Shown here one piece after another: positions 8,291 through 16,400 of a DNA stretch of 34,814 nt (position 1 is its first letter; each line of letters begins with the position of its first letter). The notes under the pieces were generated by a model. It made no database searches and was not told where the DNA came from. It worked only from the letters and a program-made list of their open reading frames with translations. Source of the DNA: Bacteroidales bacterium (lineage in GTDB: Bacteria; Bacteroidota; Bacteroidia; Bacteroidales; Tenuifilaceae); the NCBI GenBank assembly GCA_003818205.1, contig RPRQ01000047.1:1-34814 (forward strand). Direction: 5' to 3'. Made by a program: the position numbers and the translations under genes.

Positions 8291-8313
8291 AACGCCAGCA
8301 GCAAACGTTATGT
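8291..8313 (+). other. Deleted attC-like site 5 (right-arm remnant)
   Basis: Only a short piece remains: GCCAGCAGCAAAC followed by R' GTTATGT (8307-8313). The expected R'' complementary to GTTACCTGCAAG is missing, and so are the left arm and the loop. The cassette 4 stop is only 30 bp before the R' box. A deletion inside the site probably fixed cassettes 4 and 5 together. Confidence 0.5.
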
Positions 8314-8369
8314 GGCATTAGAAATCAGGACCAGTCAACAATAATGGATAATTTAACACGAAATATCAT

Positions 8370-9530
8370 ATGAAAAAATTTGCATTATTAATTCTATTTA
8401 TGACAATTGCATTTCAGATTTATGCAATTGATGGACTTTTAGTTAAAACAATTGATTATTCTTTTAAGGAAAAGTGGGATAATACTGTTGGGTCAAGTAT
8501 TCCTGCAATATCAACTTGCGATACCGTTTTTAAAAAGCAATACTTTTTCATTACAGTTGTTGCGGCTGATTATGCGTCCGATAACCAGGATATTTCAAAT
8601 GTTCAATATTCCATAAAGATTATTAAGCCTGACAATTCAGTATATTTTTCTCAGGAAAATCTGCCAGTTGTAAATGGAAAGATTTCAAATAAAAGTAATC
8701 TTCAAATGAGTGATGCAATATTGAAAGTATGCTTTGAAAACAATGATGCATTTGGAGAATATAAAATTGAGATAGAGATTATTGATAAAGTTTCTAGTAA
8801 ATCCAAAAGCATTAGTTCAGATATTATTTTAGCAGCTTTACCATCCTATAAGCAGGTTCAAGTTAAAGACGATGATGCTTTTTCAATTTGGTTTTTAAAA
8901 TACTATGAAAACCCAAGACCAGAAAGAGCATTAGCTTATTATCTATATTATTCTCAAAGTAAATTGTCAGACAAAGAATCTAGCTTTTGGCCTGTCTTTA
9001 GTATCTTTCTTGAAATAGCTAAAAATAATTCTTTTTTATTGCCCCAAATAGTTGATTGTTATAAAAATCAGGATTTGAAAACAAAAATATATTTGTTGTA
9101 TTTATTGACCTATTCAGATATTGGAACAAATGACTTCTTTGATAAACTTGAAGGTGATGAAAAAGACACCTATAAAAAGATAAAGGAATCTCCATTGATT
9201 GATATTTATGGGACAATTTCAGACCCTTCTCAATTAGACATGCTATGGGGTGCATTTATGGCAAGTGGCAGCTATAAGTCGATTTTAAAATTAATTCAAA
9301 CATTAGAATATACAAAATATCAAGGATACCTTGACAAGTTTAAGAAATCAAAACAAACTCCAGAGGATAGACAGAATGCAATAAATAATGCGATTTATAA
9401 TTCGTTGGTTTGGTCATTAAAGAGTAATTGTAAGCAACATAAACTTGTTAAGGAGTATTGTGATTGGGCACTAAATTATGAGAATTTATCTGATGTTCAA
9501 AAGACCGAATTGAAAGATATATTAAAATAA
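8370..9530 (+). CDS. Exported protein of unknown function (cassette 5)
   Basis: The 386-aa protein has a clear signal peptide (MKKFALLILFMTIAFQIYA). Residues 20-165 look like a beta-rich domain (TVVAADYASDNQDISNVQYSI... GEYKIEIEIID), perhaps immunoglobulin-like and used for binding. Residues 175-386 are mainly helical with repeated aromatic and acidic residues. I recognise no family and no catalytic motif. It is the only gene of a cassette whose ends match perfectly (TTATGTGGC at 8308, GCCACATAAC at 9536). No standard promoter is visible in the 60 bp before the ATG. Confidence 0.85.
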   Translation: MKKFALLILFMTIAFQIYAIDGLLVKTIDYSFKEKWDNTVGSSIPAISTCDTVFKKQYFFITVVAADYASDNQDISNVQYSIKIIKPDNSVYFSQENLPVVNGKISNKSNLQMSDAILKVCFENNDAFGEYKIEIEIIDKVSSKSKSISSDIILAALPSYKQVQVKDDDAFSIWFLKYYENPRPERALAYYLYYSQSKLSDKESSFWPVFSIFLEIAKNNSFLLPQIVDCYKNQDLKTKIYLLYLLTYSDIGTNDFFDKLEGDEKDTYKKIKESPLIDIYGTISDPSQLDMLWGAFMASGSYKSILKLIQTLEYTKYQGYLDKFKKSKQTPEDRQNAINNAIYNSLVWSLKSNCKQHKLVKEYCDWALNYENLSDVQKTELKDILK

Positions 9531-9538
9531 AAAACGCC

Positions 9539-9668
9539 ACATAACACGCAGTATAAAAAATTGCCGGGACAGTAGGTTATTCAAGGGTTGTAGCCCGCTC
9601 CAACTTTTTTGTAACTTGATAGGAAATCGCCCGTAATCCCTTACTGGCCATACCGCCAAACGTTACAA
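9539..9668 (+). other. attC-like site 6
   Basis: R'' ACATAAC (9539-9545) and R' GTTACAA (9662-9668). GCCACATAAC (9536-9545) is the exact complement of GTTATGTGGC (8307-8316) at the start of the cassette. The interior has diverged from sites 1-4, but GCAGTAT/ATACCGC arms can still pair. Confidence 0.75.
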
Positions 9669-9728
9669 GCCATTTTAAAGCATTAAGATTAGCATAAACT
9701 TACAAATACAAACAATGAAGAGATAGTT

Positions 9729-10178
9729 ATGAAAATAAAAACAACACGGAATATTCTTCTGATTTTATTAGCATTTCTTGGATTGGGAGCAATTGGAGGT
9801 GGTGGAGCATTGATTGTTTCTCCAACAGGCAAACTGCTCGGAATGCCTTTATCGATGTTAAAGAATTCGCCATTCAATGACTTCTTTGTGCCTGGAGTCA
9901 TTTTATTTTCAATTCTTGGAATTACTCCCATTATGCTCATATTTTTTTTGCTAAAAAAAACAGAATGTAAACTTGCCGAGAAAATTAATTTCTTCAAAGA
10001 TATGCACTGGTCATGGACATACAGCATTTATATAGCCTTTACGCTAATTATTTGGATACAGATTGAAATGATGTTTCTCTGTGCTGTACATTGGGTGCAC
10101 ACCTTTTATATGTTTTTAGCTATTGCCATTATTTTTGTCGCATTGTTACCCCAAGTTAGAAATTTATATAAAAAGTAA
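9729..10178 (+). CDS. Small membrane protein with four predicted TM helices (cassette 6)
   Basis: The 149-aa product is very hydrophobic. Predicted helices lie near 8-30 (NILLILLAFLGLGAIGGGGA), 52-74 (FFVPGVILFSILGITPIMLI), 94-117 (WTYSIYIAFTLIIWIQIEMMF) and 122-142 (FYMFLAIAIIFVALLP), with short charged links such as KKTECKLAEK. No conserved functional residues are recognised. The cassette ends match exactly (GTTACAAGCC at 9662 and GGCTTGTAAC at 10202), so the gene belongs to the array. Function unknown. Confidence 0.8.
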   Translation: MKIKTTRNILLILLAFLGLGAIGGGGALIVSPTGKLLGMPLSMLKNSPFNDFFVPGVILFSILGITPIMLIFFLLKKTECKLAEKINFFKDMHWSWTYSIYIAFTLIIWIQIEMMFLCAVHWVHTFYMFLAIAIIFVALLPQVRNLYKK

Positions 10179-10204
10179 GTGATAACAGATGAAAGAAAAA
10201 CGGC

Positions 10205-10345
10205 TTGTAACAGCGTATTTATTGCATTTGGGCTGATGACGTTTTGGTAGTTCAACACTTTTAAGTAGTTTTATACGAGGGTCAAGAAAACGATTTCAAC
10301 CGATCAGGCAGTTGCCGGAGAGTTCGGCGTAGCCAACCGGGCGTC
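10205..10345 (+). other. attC-like site 7, right half rearranged (end of the array)
   Basis: R'' TTGTAAC (10205-10211) lies in GGCTTGTAAC, complementary to the cassette 6 start. The left arm (GCATTTGGGCTGATGACG, about 10224-10241) and the shared centre are present. Where the right arm and R' should be, unrelated G+C-richer DNA appears (AGTTCGGCGTAGCCAA at about 10321-10336). The same short string occurs inside the toxin-antitoxin attC at 18.4 kb. The array stops here, next to the 3' end of the antiporter gene. Confidence 0.55.
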
Positions 10346-10416
10346 CTTTGAGACCTGCTTCCCTTCGTATGCTTAGATGCACTACTTTGAATGCTTCAAC
10401 ACTTCTGGGAGCATTG

Positions 10417-12396
10417 TTATTCTTCTTTACTGAATAGCTCAGAGGCTAGGTTTGCCTGCTCGGAGTTGCCAAGAAGGAAAACCATATCATTCCCCTTAAT
10501 AATTGTACCCGATGAGGGGTGTTCCAAAATTTCTGTACCCCTTTTAATGGCTAGTAAAGTAACCCCAGTTTTCTGTCGCAGCTGCATTTCGCGAGGCGAT
10601 TTCCCATCAGCAATAGAATTTGAATCAACCTTAAAAACAGATATGCTTGTATTTGAAAGCTCATCGAATATCGATGGTCGATTAATAATATCCTTCTCAA
10701 TAAACTCGCCCAAATTTGAGCTTCTGATGTGATTTAGCGTTCTGTTAATCTCCTTCTGGGGCATTTGTTTGTTCACCAGGATTCGATTGAACAGGTCGAT
10801 GGCAATTTCGAACTTCTCAGGTAGTACCTGATCGGCACCAATCCTATACAGCTGCTCTACATTTGCTATATACTTTGATCTTGCGATGATGTAAACCTTC
10901 TTGTTGATATGCCGAACCCGTTCAATAATTGCCATCGATGGAATAATGCTGCCAACCGATACCACAACAATATCGGCGGTATCAACATGAGCCTTCAGTA
11001 GAATCGGATCGTTAACCGCATCGCCATAAATCACAGTATCACCGCCCCTAATTTTATCTGTTGCGGTTAACGGGTCGAATATGATTGAAACGTGTTTAAT
11101 ATTGTTGAGTTTGGCCATTTTGGATAGCTTCAAAGCGCTAGAGTCCTTGCCGATAATGACGAGATGGTTTTTTAGGTCAGGGATTTCAACCTCCTTCAAT
11201 GGGAAAAGCCCATTAACCATAAACTTTGGAAGCGGTAATCTTAGCAGAGCATTTGCTAAAGGTAGCGAACCCTTCATTAAGAAAGGGGTTAAGGCCATAG
11301 TTATTACCGCAACGGCTAAGAATAGCTGATAGTAATAGTCGGTTATGATTGAGTTGTTGAGCCCTATTTTCGCCAAAATAAAGGAGAACTCACCAACCTG
11401 GCTTAATGCAAGCCCAATCAGCACCGTTCCCCGAAAGGTATGTCCAAGAAGAAAACCTGCTCCCCCTGCAATAACCGCCTTCACGGTGATAACCAGAAAA
11501 ACGCTGAATATAACTAGCTGATAGTTATGAACTACAAAATCTAAATCCAACAGCATTCCTATCGATACGAAGAAGAAGCCTGTAAACGTATCCTTAAAGG
11601 GCATAAGGTTCGAAAACGCATTGTGGCTATACTGCGATTCTGAAATCATAAGCCCTGCTAAAAAAGCTCCGAAAGCAAGCGACATGCCCAGTTGTGATGT
11701 TAGAAGAGCAATTGCAAAGCAGATGAGTAAAATGCTCATCATGAACAGCTCCTGATTTTTGGTTGATGCGATGAGGTGCAGCAATCGCGGTAAAAGCCAT
11801 TTATTCCCTGCGTAAACAAATCCAATAATAAAGCTGGCCTTAACGATAAGGGTAAAAATCTCTTTCGTTATTTCAACATGGCTATTCCCAAGTAGGTTGG
11901 CAAATAGTAGCAGGGGAACTAATAGTAAATCTTGAAAAATAAGGATACCTAGGGTTGTTCGCCCATAGTTTGATGTTAGCTCGGAGCGTTCCTGTAAAAG
12001 TTTCAAAACGAGGGCAGAGCTGCTCAGGGCGGCCAGAAATCCAATAAATATTCCCGATTGCCATGTGAGATCATAAAAAGTTGAAGCAATGTAGATTACC
12101 CCTGCTGTTATCGTAACCTGAATTAACCCTCCGAAGAAAACAATCCTTCTTATTTTAAGCAGATGCTTTAGCGAAAACTCCATTCCAATGGTAAAGAGTA
12201 GGATGATAACCCCAATTTCTGCCAGAATCTCAATTTCATGCTTTGCACCAACGATGGAGAGAAGATGAGGCCCTGCGATAATACCAGTAATTAAGTAGCC
12301 AACAACAGTGGGTATCTTAATCCTGGTAAAGACTAGGTTCACAATAGTTGACAGGGCGAAAATGATTACTATTTCTTTAAGCAGTGAGGTTTCCAT
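10417..12396 (-). CDS. KefB-type monovalent cation:proton antiporter
   Basis: The 659-aa protein is an inner-membrane CPA2 antiporter. About the first 390 residues form the Na+/H+ exchanger domain with 12 or so hydrophobic segments (VVGYLITGIIAGPHLL, GFLAALSSSALVLKLLQ, SLAFGAFLAGLMISES, GLALSQVGEFSFILAK). A TrkA-N Rossmann domain follows (HLVIIGKDSSALKLSK... VIYGDAVNDPILLKA), then a TrkA-C domain to the end (FKVDSNSIADGKSPRE... IIKGNDMVFLLG). I start at the ATG at 12396; a TTG six codons earlier is less likely. It probably exchanges K+ or Na+ for protons under nucleotide control. Its 3' end borders the cassette array. Confidence 0.92.
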   Translation of the reverse strand: METSLLKEIVIIFALSTIVNLVFTRIKIPTVVGYLITGIIAGPHLLSIVGAKHEIEILAEIGVIILLFTIGMEFSLKHLLKIRRIVFFGGLIQVTITAGVIYIASTFYDLTWQSGIFIGFLAALSSSALVLKLLQERSELTSNYGRTTLGILIFQDLLLVPLLLFANLLGNSHVEITKEIFTLIVKASFIIGFVYAGNKWLLPRLLHLIASTKNQELFMMSILLICFAIALLTSQLGMSLAFGAFLAGLMISESQYSHNAFSNLMPFKDTFTGFFFVSIGMLLDLDFVVHNYQLVIFSVFLVITVKAVIAGGAGFLLGHTFRGTVLIGLALSQVGEFSFILAKIGLNNSIITDYYYQLFLAVAVITMALTPFLMKGSLPLANALLRLPLPKFMVNGLFPLKEVEIPDLKNHLVIIGKDSSALKLSKMAKLNNIKHVSIIFDPLTATDKIRGGDTVIYGDAVNDPILLKAHVDTADIVVVSVGSIIPSMAIIERVRHINKKVYIIARSKYIANVEQLYRIGADQVLPEKFEIAIDLFNRILVNKQMPQKEINRTLNHIRSSNLGEFIEKDIINRPSIFDELSNTSISVFKVDSNSIADGKSPREMQLRQKTGVTLLAIKRGTEILEHPSSGTIIKGNDMVFLLGNSEQANLASELFSKEE

Positions 12397-12758
12397 ATTG
12401 ATTCTAGCAACCAATTATCTTCTAAAAATAAGAAAAATCGCATCAATAAATGATTGAAATGTTAGAAACTGTTTAAATATCTGTGTTTCATTCTTCTCTT
12501 CGTGTCTTTGCGCCCCTGCCTACCCAGGTAGGTTAGCGTTTAGCGGATGAGACCGAAAATGCCGTTCATCCTCTTTTTCTCTGTGCCTTCGTGTCCCTGC
12601 CTACCCTGAATACCGGCAGGCAGGTCTGTGTTTAAATTCCCCCTGTACTCTAAGCGTCTTAGAGCCTTCGCGTTTAGAAATTCCCTCCGTGCACCTCCGT
12701 GTCCGTGTTTGTTTTTATTCATAGTATTGCTGAATAGCTACAGGTTTTTAAAATGAAA
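12397..12758. repeat. Intergenic patchwork of dispersed repeats
   Basis: No gene is supported. The stretch carries phrases common in Bacteroidetes intergenic DNA (TTCGTGTCTTTGCG, CTTCGTGTCCCTG, CTCCGTGTCCGTG), two G+C-rich palindromes (CCTGCCTACCCAGGTAGG at about 12525-12542 and CCGGCAGGCAGG near 12612) and the short motif GCTGAATAGCTAC at 12729. That motif recurs near 15563, 24958 (inverted) and 32447. A 60-codon frame on the - strand is made of these repeats and was rejected. Confidence 0.6.
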
Positions 12759-14009
12759 TTAGAAAAGCGATAGCTGCATTGCATCCGTAAGCTGCTTGCT
12801 TCGTTCAGTTTGCATTAGTTGAGTTTTTAATCTCAATGGCGTTAATTCCTGTATTGATGGGCTTGGAAGTTCATGACAAGTAATAAAGTAACGTGCTCGT
12901 TTCATAACCACCCCTATCTTTTGTAAATGGAATGAGTTCAATTTGCTATATCTGCGAGCAGAAAGGATTAATCGTGCCGATTTTGGGCCAATGCCCGGAA
13001 CACGAAGAATCATATGTAAGTCGGCTCGGTTTATATCAACTGGAAAAAGGTGTGGATTTCGTAAAGCATAGCCTAGCTTAGGGTCGAGTTCAAGATCAAG
13101 GTTCGGGTTGCGGTCATTTACTATCTCATCAACCTTAAATTCATAGAACCGAAGCAGCCAATCGGCTTGGTAGAGCCGATGTTCCCTGCGAAGTGGGGGC
13201 GTTGTTAAAGCTGGTAATCGCTTATCGTACTCGTTGGTTGGGTTGTATGCCGAGTAATAGACCCTCTTTAGCTTATTCTCCGAATAAAGTGATGATGATA
13301 GGTGCATTATCTGGCTATCGGTATCGGGTGATGCACCAATTATTAGCTGGGTGCTTTGCCCAGCAGGGGTAAAGATGGGTGCTTTGCTATACTTGCGCCG
13401 TTCCTCTTTATTTACAGCAATCTCATTGCGGATATAGTTCATGGGGTCGAGAATGCTGGGATAGTTCTTGTCAGGTGCAAGTAGTTTGAGATTTTGCTCC
13501 GAGGGTATTTCAATGTTTACGCTAAGCCTATCGGCATAAAGCCCTGCGGCTTTTATTAACTCTGGACTTGCTCCCGGTATGCTTTTTAAATGAATATACC
13601 CGTTAAACTTATGTACTAACCTTAAATCACGAGCAATTCTTGCGAGTCTCTCCATTGTAAAATCAGGACTTTTAACAACTCCAGAGCTGAGAAATAGGCC
13701 TTCTATATAATTTCGTCGATAAAAGTTAATGGTCAAGTCAACAACCTCATCTACATTAAAGGTTGCACGAGGAATATCATTACTCTTTCGATTTGCGCAG
13801 TAGGCGCAATCGTAAATGCAATGATTTGTGAAAAGGATTTTAAGGAGTGATATACAACGACCATCATCGGCAAAGCTATGGCAAATACCAGCGTACGAAG
13901 CATTGCCCAACCCTCCGGGAGTATTCTTCCTATTGCTTCCGCTCGAAGAGCAGGATACATCGTACTTCGCTGCTGCTGAAAGTATTTTTAGCTTTTCGAG
14001 AGTCTCCAT
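12759..14009 (-). CDS. DNA modification/repair-linked radical SAM protein (TIGR03916-like)
   Basis: The 416-aa protein is a radical SAM enzyme with a CX3CX2C cluster motif at C64, C68 and C71 (CIYDCAYCANR) and a helix-hairpin-helix near 330-355 (LRVPGIGPKSARLILSARRYSKL). The opening (KLKILSAAAKYDVSCSSSGS) and the text around SIPGASPELI fit the family usually paired with a uracil-DNA-glycosylase-like protein (TIGR03915). That partner would be expected just downstream on this strand, but 12397-12758 holds only repeats. A LexA-like regulator lies 153 bp upstream on the same strand. The substrate of the family is not known. Confidence 0.88.
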   Translation of the reverse strand: METLEKLKILSAAAKYDVSCSSSGSNRKNTPGGLGNASYAGICHSFADDGRCISLLKILFTNHCIYDCAYCANRKSNDIPRATFNVDEVVDLTINFYRRNYIEGLFLSSGVVKSPDFTMERLARIARDLRLVHKFNGYIHLKSIPGASPELIKAAGLYADRLSVNIEIPSEQNLKLLAPDKNYPSILDPMNYIRNEIAVNKEERRKYSKAPIFTPAGQSTQLIIGASPDTDSQIMHLSSSLYSENKLKRVYYSAYNPTNEYDKRLPALTTPPLRREHRLYQADWLLRFYEFKVDEIVNDRNPNLDLELDPKLGYALRNPHLFPVDINRADLHMILRVPGIGPKSARLILSARRYSKLNSFHLQKIGVVMKRARYFITCHELPSPSIQELTPLRLKTQLMQTERSKQLTDAMQLSLF

Positions 14010-14162
14010 AGTTTAGTTAACGGTTGTGAGTTGACAGTAAGAGTCGCGAATGATAAATATTCATAGGTTGCAGAATTAAAATTTCGGTTAGAACAATGAT
14101 TCCTATGTTCATTATCAAATTGTCCCATTGTCTCATTTTTAAATTATCTCATTGTCAGATTG

Positions 14163-14960
14163 TTATTTCAAACTTTTCTTTATCTCCTCCACATCTTTAA
14201 TAAGCTTTTGAACCGACATCATCAGCTGTTCGATGCTAACATTGCCTTCGGGCAGATGGTCGGTGGTGTAATGAACAAACTTCCACACCTCAAATATATC
14301 CTGCCCTTTCACCTCAAACGGATGGTATAGCTGATTTAGCGATGAGAGCACAAAATGACCGGTTTCGATTAGCTGATTCTCTACGATTTTAAAGACTAAA
14401 CCATCCTCGCGGGTAAGAACAATGCAGGCTTCGCCTGTTTTTATTGAAGTCCAATCCTGAATAAATTCACCCGTTACCCAAGCACCATCAGGGATTGGTA
14501 GCATCGAATCGCCGCTGATTTGGAAAGTGCGGTACTTACGATCGTTTCTTAGGAATGGTAAACGGTAAACCGGAAGTGAGCTGACATACTCAGGATCGGC
14601 ATATCCCGACATGTAACCAGCCTTAACCTTTGCTGTTACCAATTCGATATTCTCCTCATTATCGCTACCAACAGTTGAGGTTAGAATTCTTAGGTTCGTT
14701 CCCTTGGTATAAATATCGGAACCCTTCTCCAGCTCCTCAAATTGGAATTCGGTAAAGGTATTGAGATCAACCTTGAGTAAAACATCAACGGATATACCGA
14801 AGTAATCGGATACTGCAAGTTGAATGCTAAGGGTTGGTTGAGAGACTTTGTTCTCGTAGTTGTTTAAGGTAGGTCTCTTAATTTTAAGGGCATCAGAAAG
14901 TTCTTCTTGGGTTAAACCCTTGCGCTTTCTTAAAAACTTTAGGTTTGAGTGGAAGTGCAT
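14163..14960 (-). CDS. XRE-S24 (LexA/CI-like) transcriptional regulator
   Basis: The 265-aa protein joins an N-terminal helix-turn-helix (7-60, LKFLRKRKGLTQEELSDALK) to a C-terminal S24 peptidase domain. KAGY at 113-116 is the likely self-cleavage site (between Ala114 and Gly115), Ser152 in SGDSMLP is the nucleophile and Lys191 in VFKIVE the general base. The family senses DNA damage through RecA and cleaves itself. The C-terminal 35 residues (SIEQLMMSVQKLIKDVEEIKKSLK) look like a coiled coil. Its own promoter and a palindrome lie just upstream. It may control the radical SAM gene that follows on the same strand; this is inferred. Confidence 0.92.
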   Translation of the reverse strand: MHFHSNLKFLRKRKGLTQEELSDALKIKRPTLNNYENKVSQPTLSIQLAVSDYFGISVDVLLKVDLNTFTEFQFEELEKGSDIYTKGTNLRILTSTVGSDNEENIELVTAKVKAGYMSGYADPEYVSSLPVYRLPFLRNDRKYRTFQISGDSMLPIPDGAWVTGEFIQDWTSIKTGEACIVLTREDGLVFKIVENQLIETGHFVLSSLNQLYHPFEVKGQDIFEVWKFVHYTTDHLPEGNVSIEQLMMSVQKLIKDVEEIKKSLK

Positions 14961-14984
14961 AGCAGTATGTTATTATGTAATCAA

Positions 14985-14997
14985 ATTAATGATTAAT
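14985..14997. promoter_or_regulatory. Candidate operator of the S24 regulator
   Basis: ATTAAT, one base, ATTAAT forms a 13-nt palindrome in the leader between the -7 box and the ATG of the regulator. This position suits autorepression, but the sequence is A+T-rich and could be chance. Confidence 0.35.
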
Positions 14998-15004
14998 ATA
15001 TAAG

Positions 15005-15035
15005 CAAATGTAAACTATATGATTGTTCTATACAA
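15005..15035 (-). promoter_or_regulatory. Promoter of the S24 regulator gene
   Basis: On the - strand, TTG (15033-15035), 20 nt, then TACATTTG (15005-15012). This is the full Bacteroidetes promoter form, 45 nt before the ATG. Confidence 0.75.
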
Positions 15036-15149
15036 CTAATTTTATGTTTTTTTTCACTACTGACCGACTAAAATATTATATAATTCATGAAAAACTTGAT
15101 ATTACTACATTCAATGTATAGGTCACCCCTACCTATTCTGCCTACCGGC

Positions 15150-15389
15150 AGGTAGGCGGCAGGCAGGCCTAACGGGGCTTGATTTTCGGGTTTACCCGAA
15201 TTATTGACTTCGTTGTCTGACAACTGCTGGGTCGCTAAGTCAATAAGGCGGGTTAATAAAAATTACTACAAATAGGTCATCGCTCTGCGACTTTAAAAGC
15301 AGCATCGCTGCGAACTATTTGTAGTATAGATGATTATGTTTTAGTTAGAAGCAGCATCGCTGCGACCTTTTTAATTTAGTTTTTTTCTC
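15150..15389 (+). repeat. Long dispersed repeat, copy A (inverted relative to copy B)
   Basis: This segment (G+C-rich palindrome, CGGGGCTTGATTTT, then three GCAGCATCGCTGCGA-type hairpins) is repeated in reverse orientation at 32245-32421. Copy A has about 65 extra bases (15187-15251, with the hairpin-like CGGGTTTACCCG). The shared parts look about 90% identical by eye. The region 14961-15658 has no gene; besides this repeat it holds the S24 promoter and a palindrome at 15503-15526. Confidence 0.75.
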
Positions 15390-15502
15390 GGTTACTAATG
15401 ATATAATATGAAATTGATTTCTCAACCCTTAATTTGCATTACTAAGTGAAATGTAAAGTAATCCTAATAAAATAATTAGTAACTATTCACCACGGAGAAA
15501 CG

Positions 15503-15526
15503 CCTGTCCCGATATATCGGGACAGG
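15503..15526. repeat. Perfect 24-nt palindrome
   Basis: CCTGTCCCGATA joined to its exact reverse complement. It sits inside a CACCACGGAGAAACG...GTGTCTCAGTGG repeat, so it appears to be a small element nested within another repeat. Confidence 0.6.
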
Positions 15527-15658
15527 CTGTGTCTCAGTGGTTTTTGTTCAATTCGACTACTGCTGAATTGTTACAATAATTATATAAATTGAAAAAAATT
15601 GCTGACATTAAATATTTAATTGATCGCTTTTCGTAATTTCAGCATCAAATTTTAGTCT

Positions 15659-16372
15659 ATGAAATTTAACCGCATTGTACTGATAATGGCCATGGAGGAT
15701 GAGGCGAGGCCCATCATTAAGGAGTTAAACCTAACCCCCCGAGGGAAATTGCTTAGCCCGCTACCCATGGAGTTTTACGAAGGGAAATATAAATCGTTAA
15801 ATCTCGATTTGGTTACTAGCGGAAAGTGCGACAAGCACAATGTCGATCATATTGGCCCTCAGGCGGCAATCCTTAATACTGCATCGGCGATTAGCCAGCT
15901 TCAACCCGATTTAATAATCAATCCGGGTACGGCAGGGGGATTCGTTAGCGCAGGGGGTAATATTGGCGATGTCTATTTGAGCTACCCAATGGTATGCTAC
16001 CACGATAGACGTATCCCTCTTCCTGGATTCGATGCTTACGGAATAGGTTCATATTACTGCTTTGATACTCGTGAAATTGCTAATTCACTTGGTTTGAAAA
16101 TGGGTATTGTTTCAACGGGTAGCTCGCTTGACTATACCCCCAAGGATCTCGATCTGATTAAATCATATGGTGGAGTTGTTAAAGAGATGGAGGCCGCATC
16201 TATCGCTTGGGTTGCCGATTTATATAAGATTCCATTCTTTGCCATAAAGTCGATTACCGATTTAGTCGATAATTCAACCCCAACAGAGGAGGAATTCCTT
16301 AAAAACCTTGAGTCTGCTTCTATCGCTCTGAGTAGAGAGGTTTTTAGGGTGATTGATTTTATTGCCAAATAG
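15659..16372 (+). CDS. mtnN: 5'-methylthioadenosine/S-adenosylhomocysteine nucleosidase
   Basis: The 237-aa protein matches the PNP_UDP_1 nucleosidase fold: IVLIMAMEDEARPII at the start, DLIINPGTAGGF near 92-103, KEMEAASIAWVA near 172-183 (the ribose-binding Met-Glu pair) and SITDLVDN near 193-200 with the catalytic Asp. It cleaves the glycosidic bond of methylthioadenosine and S-adenosylhomocysteine to release adenine, recycling SAM by-products in the cytoplasm. It is convergent with the protease gene at 16401, only 28 bp away. The symbol is given by family similarity. Confidence 0.9.
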   Translation: MKFNRIVLIMAMEDEARPIIKELNLTPRGKLLSPLPMEFYEGKYKSLNLDLVTSGKCDKHNVDHIGPQAAILNTASAISQLQPDLIINPGTAGGFVSAGGNIGDVYLSYPMVCYHDRRIPLPGFDAYGIGSYYCFDTREIANSLGLKMGIVSTGSSLDYTPKDLDLIKSYGGVVKEMEAASIAWVADLYKIPFFAIKSITDLVDNSTPTEEEFLKNLESASIALSREVFRVIDFIAK

Positions 16373-16400
16373 TATGTATATGTTATCTGTAGAGTGAATA

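Noticed and set aside
268-10345. CRISPR array
   Set aside because: The repeated units are 130-185 bp hairpins between genes, not short direct repeats with spacers.
12540-12722. 60-codon frame on the - strand
   Set aside because: It is translated from dispersed intergenic repeats (GTGTCCCTGCC-type strings).
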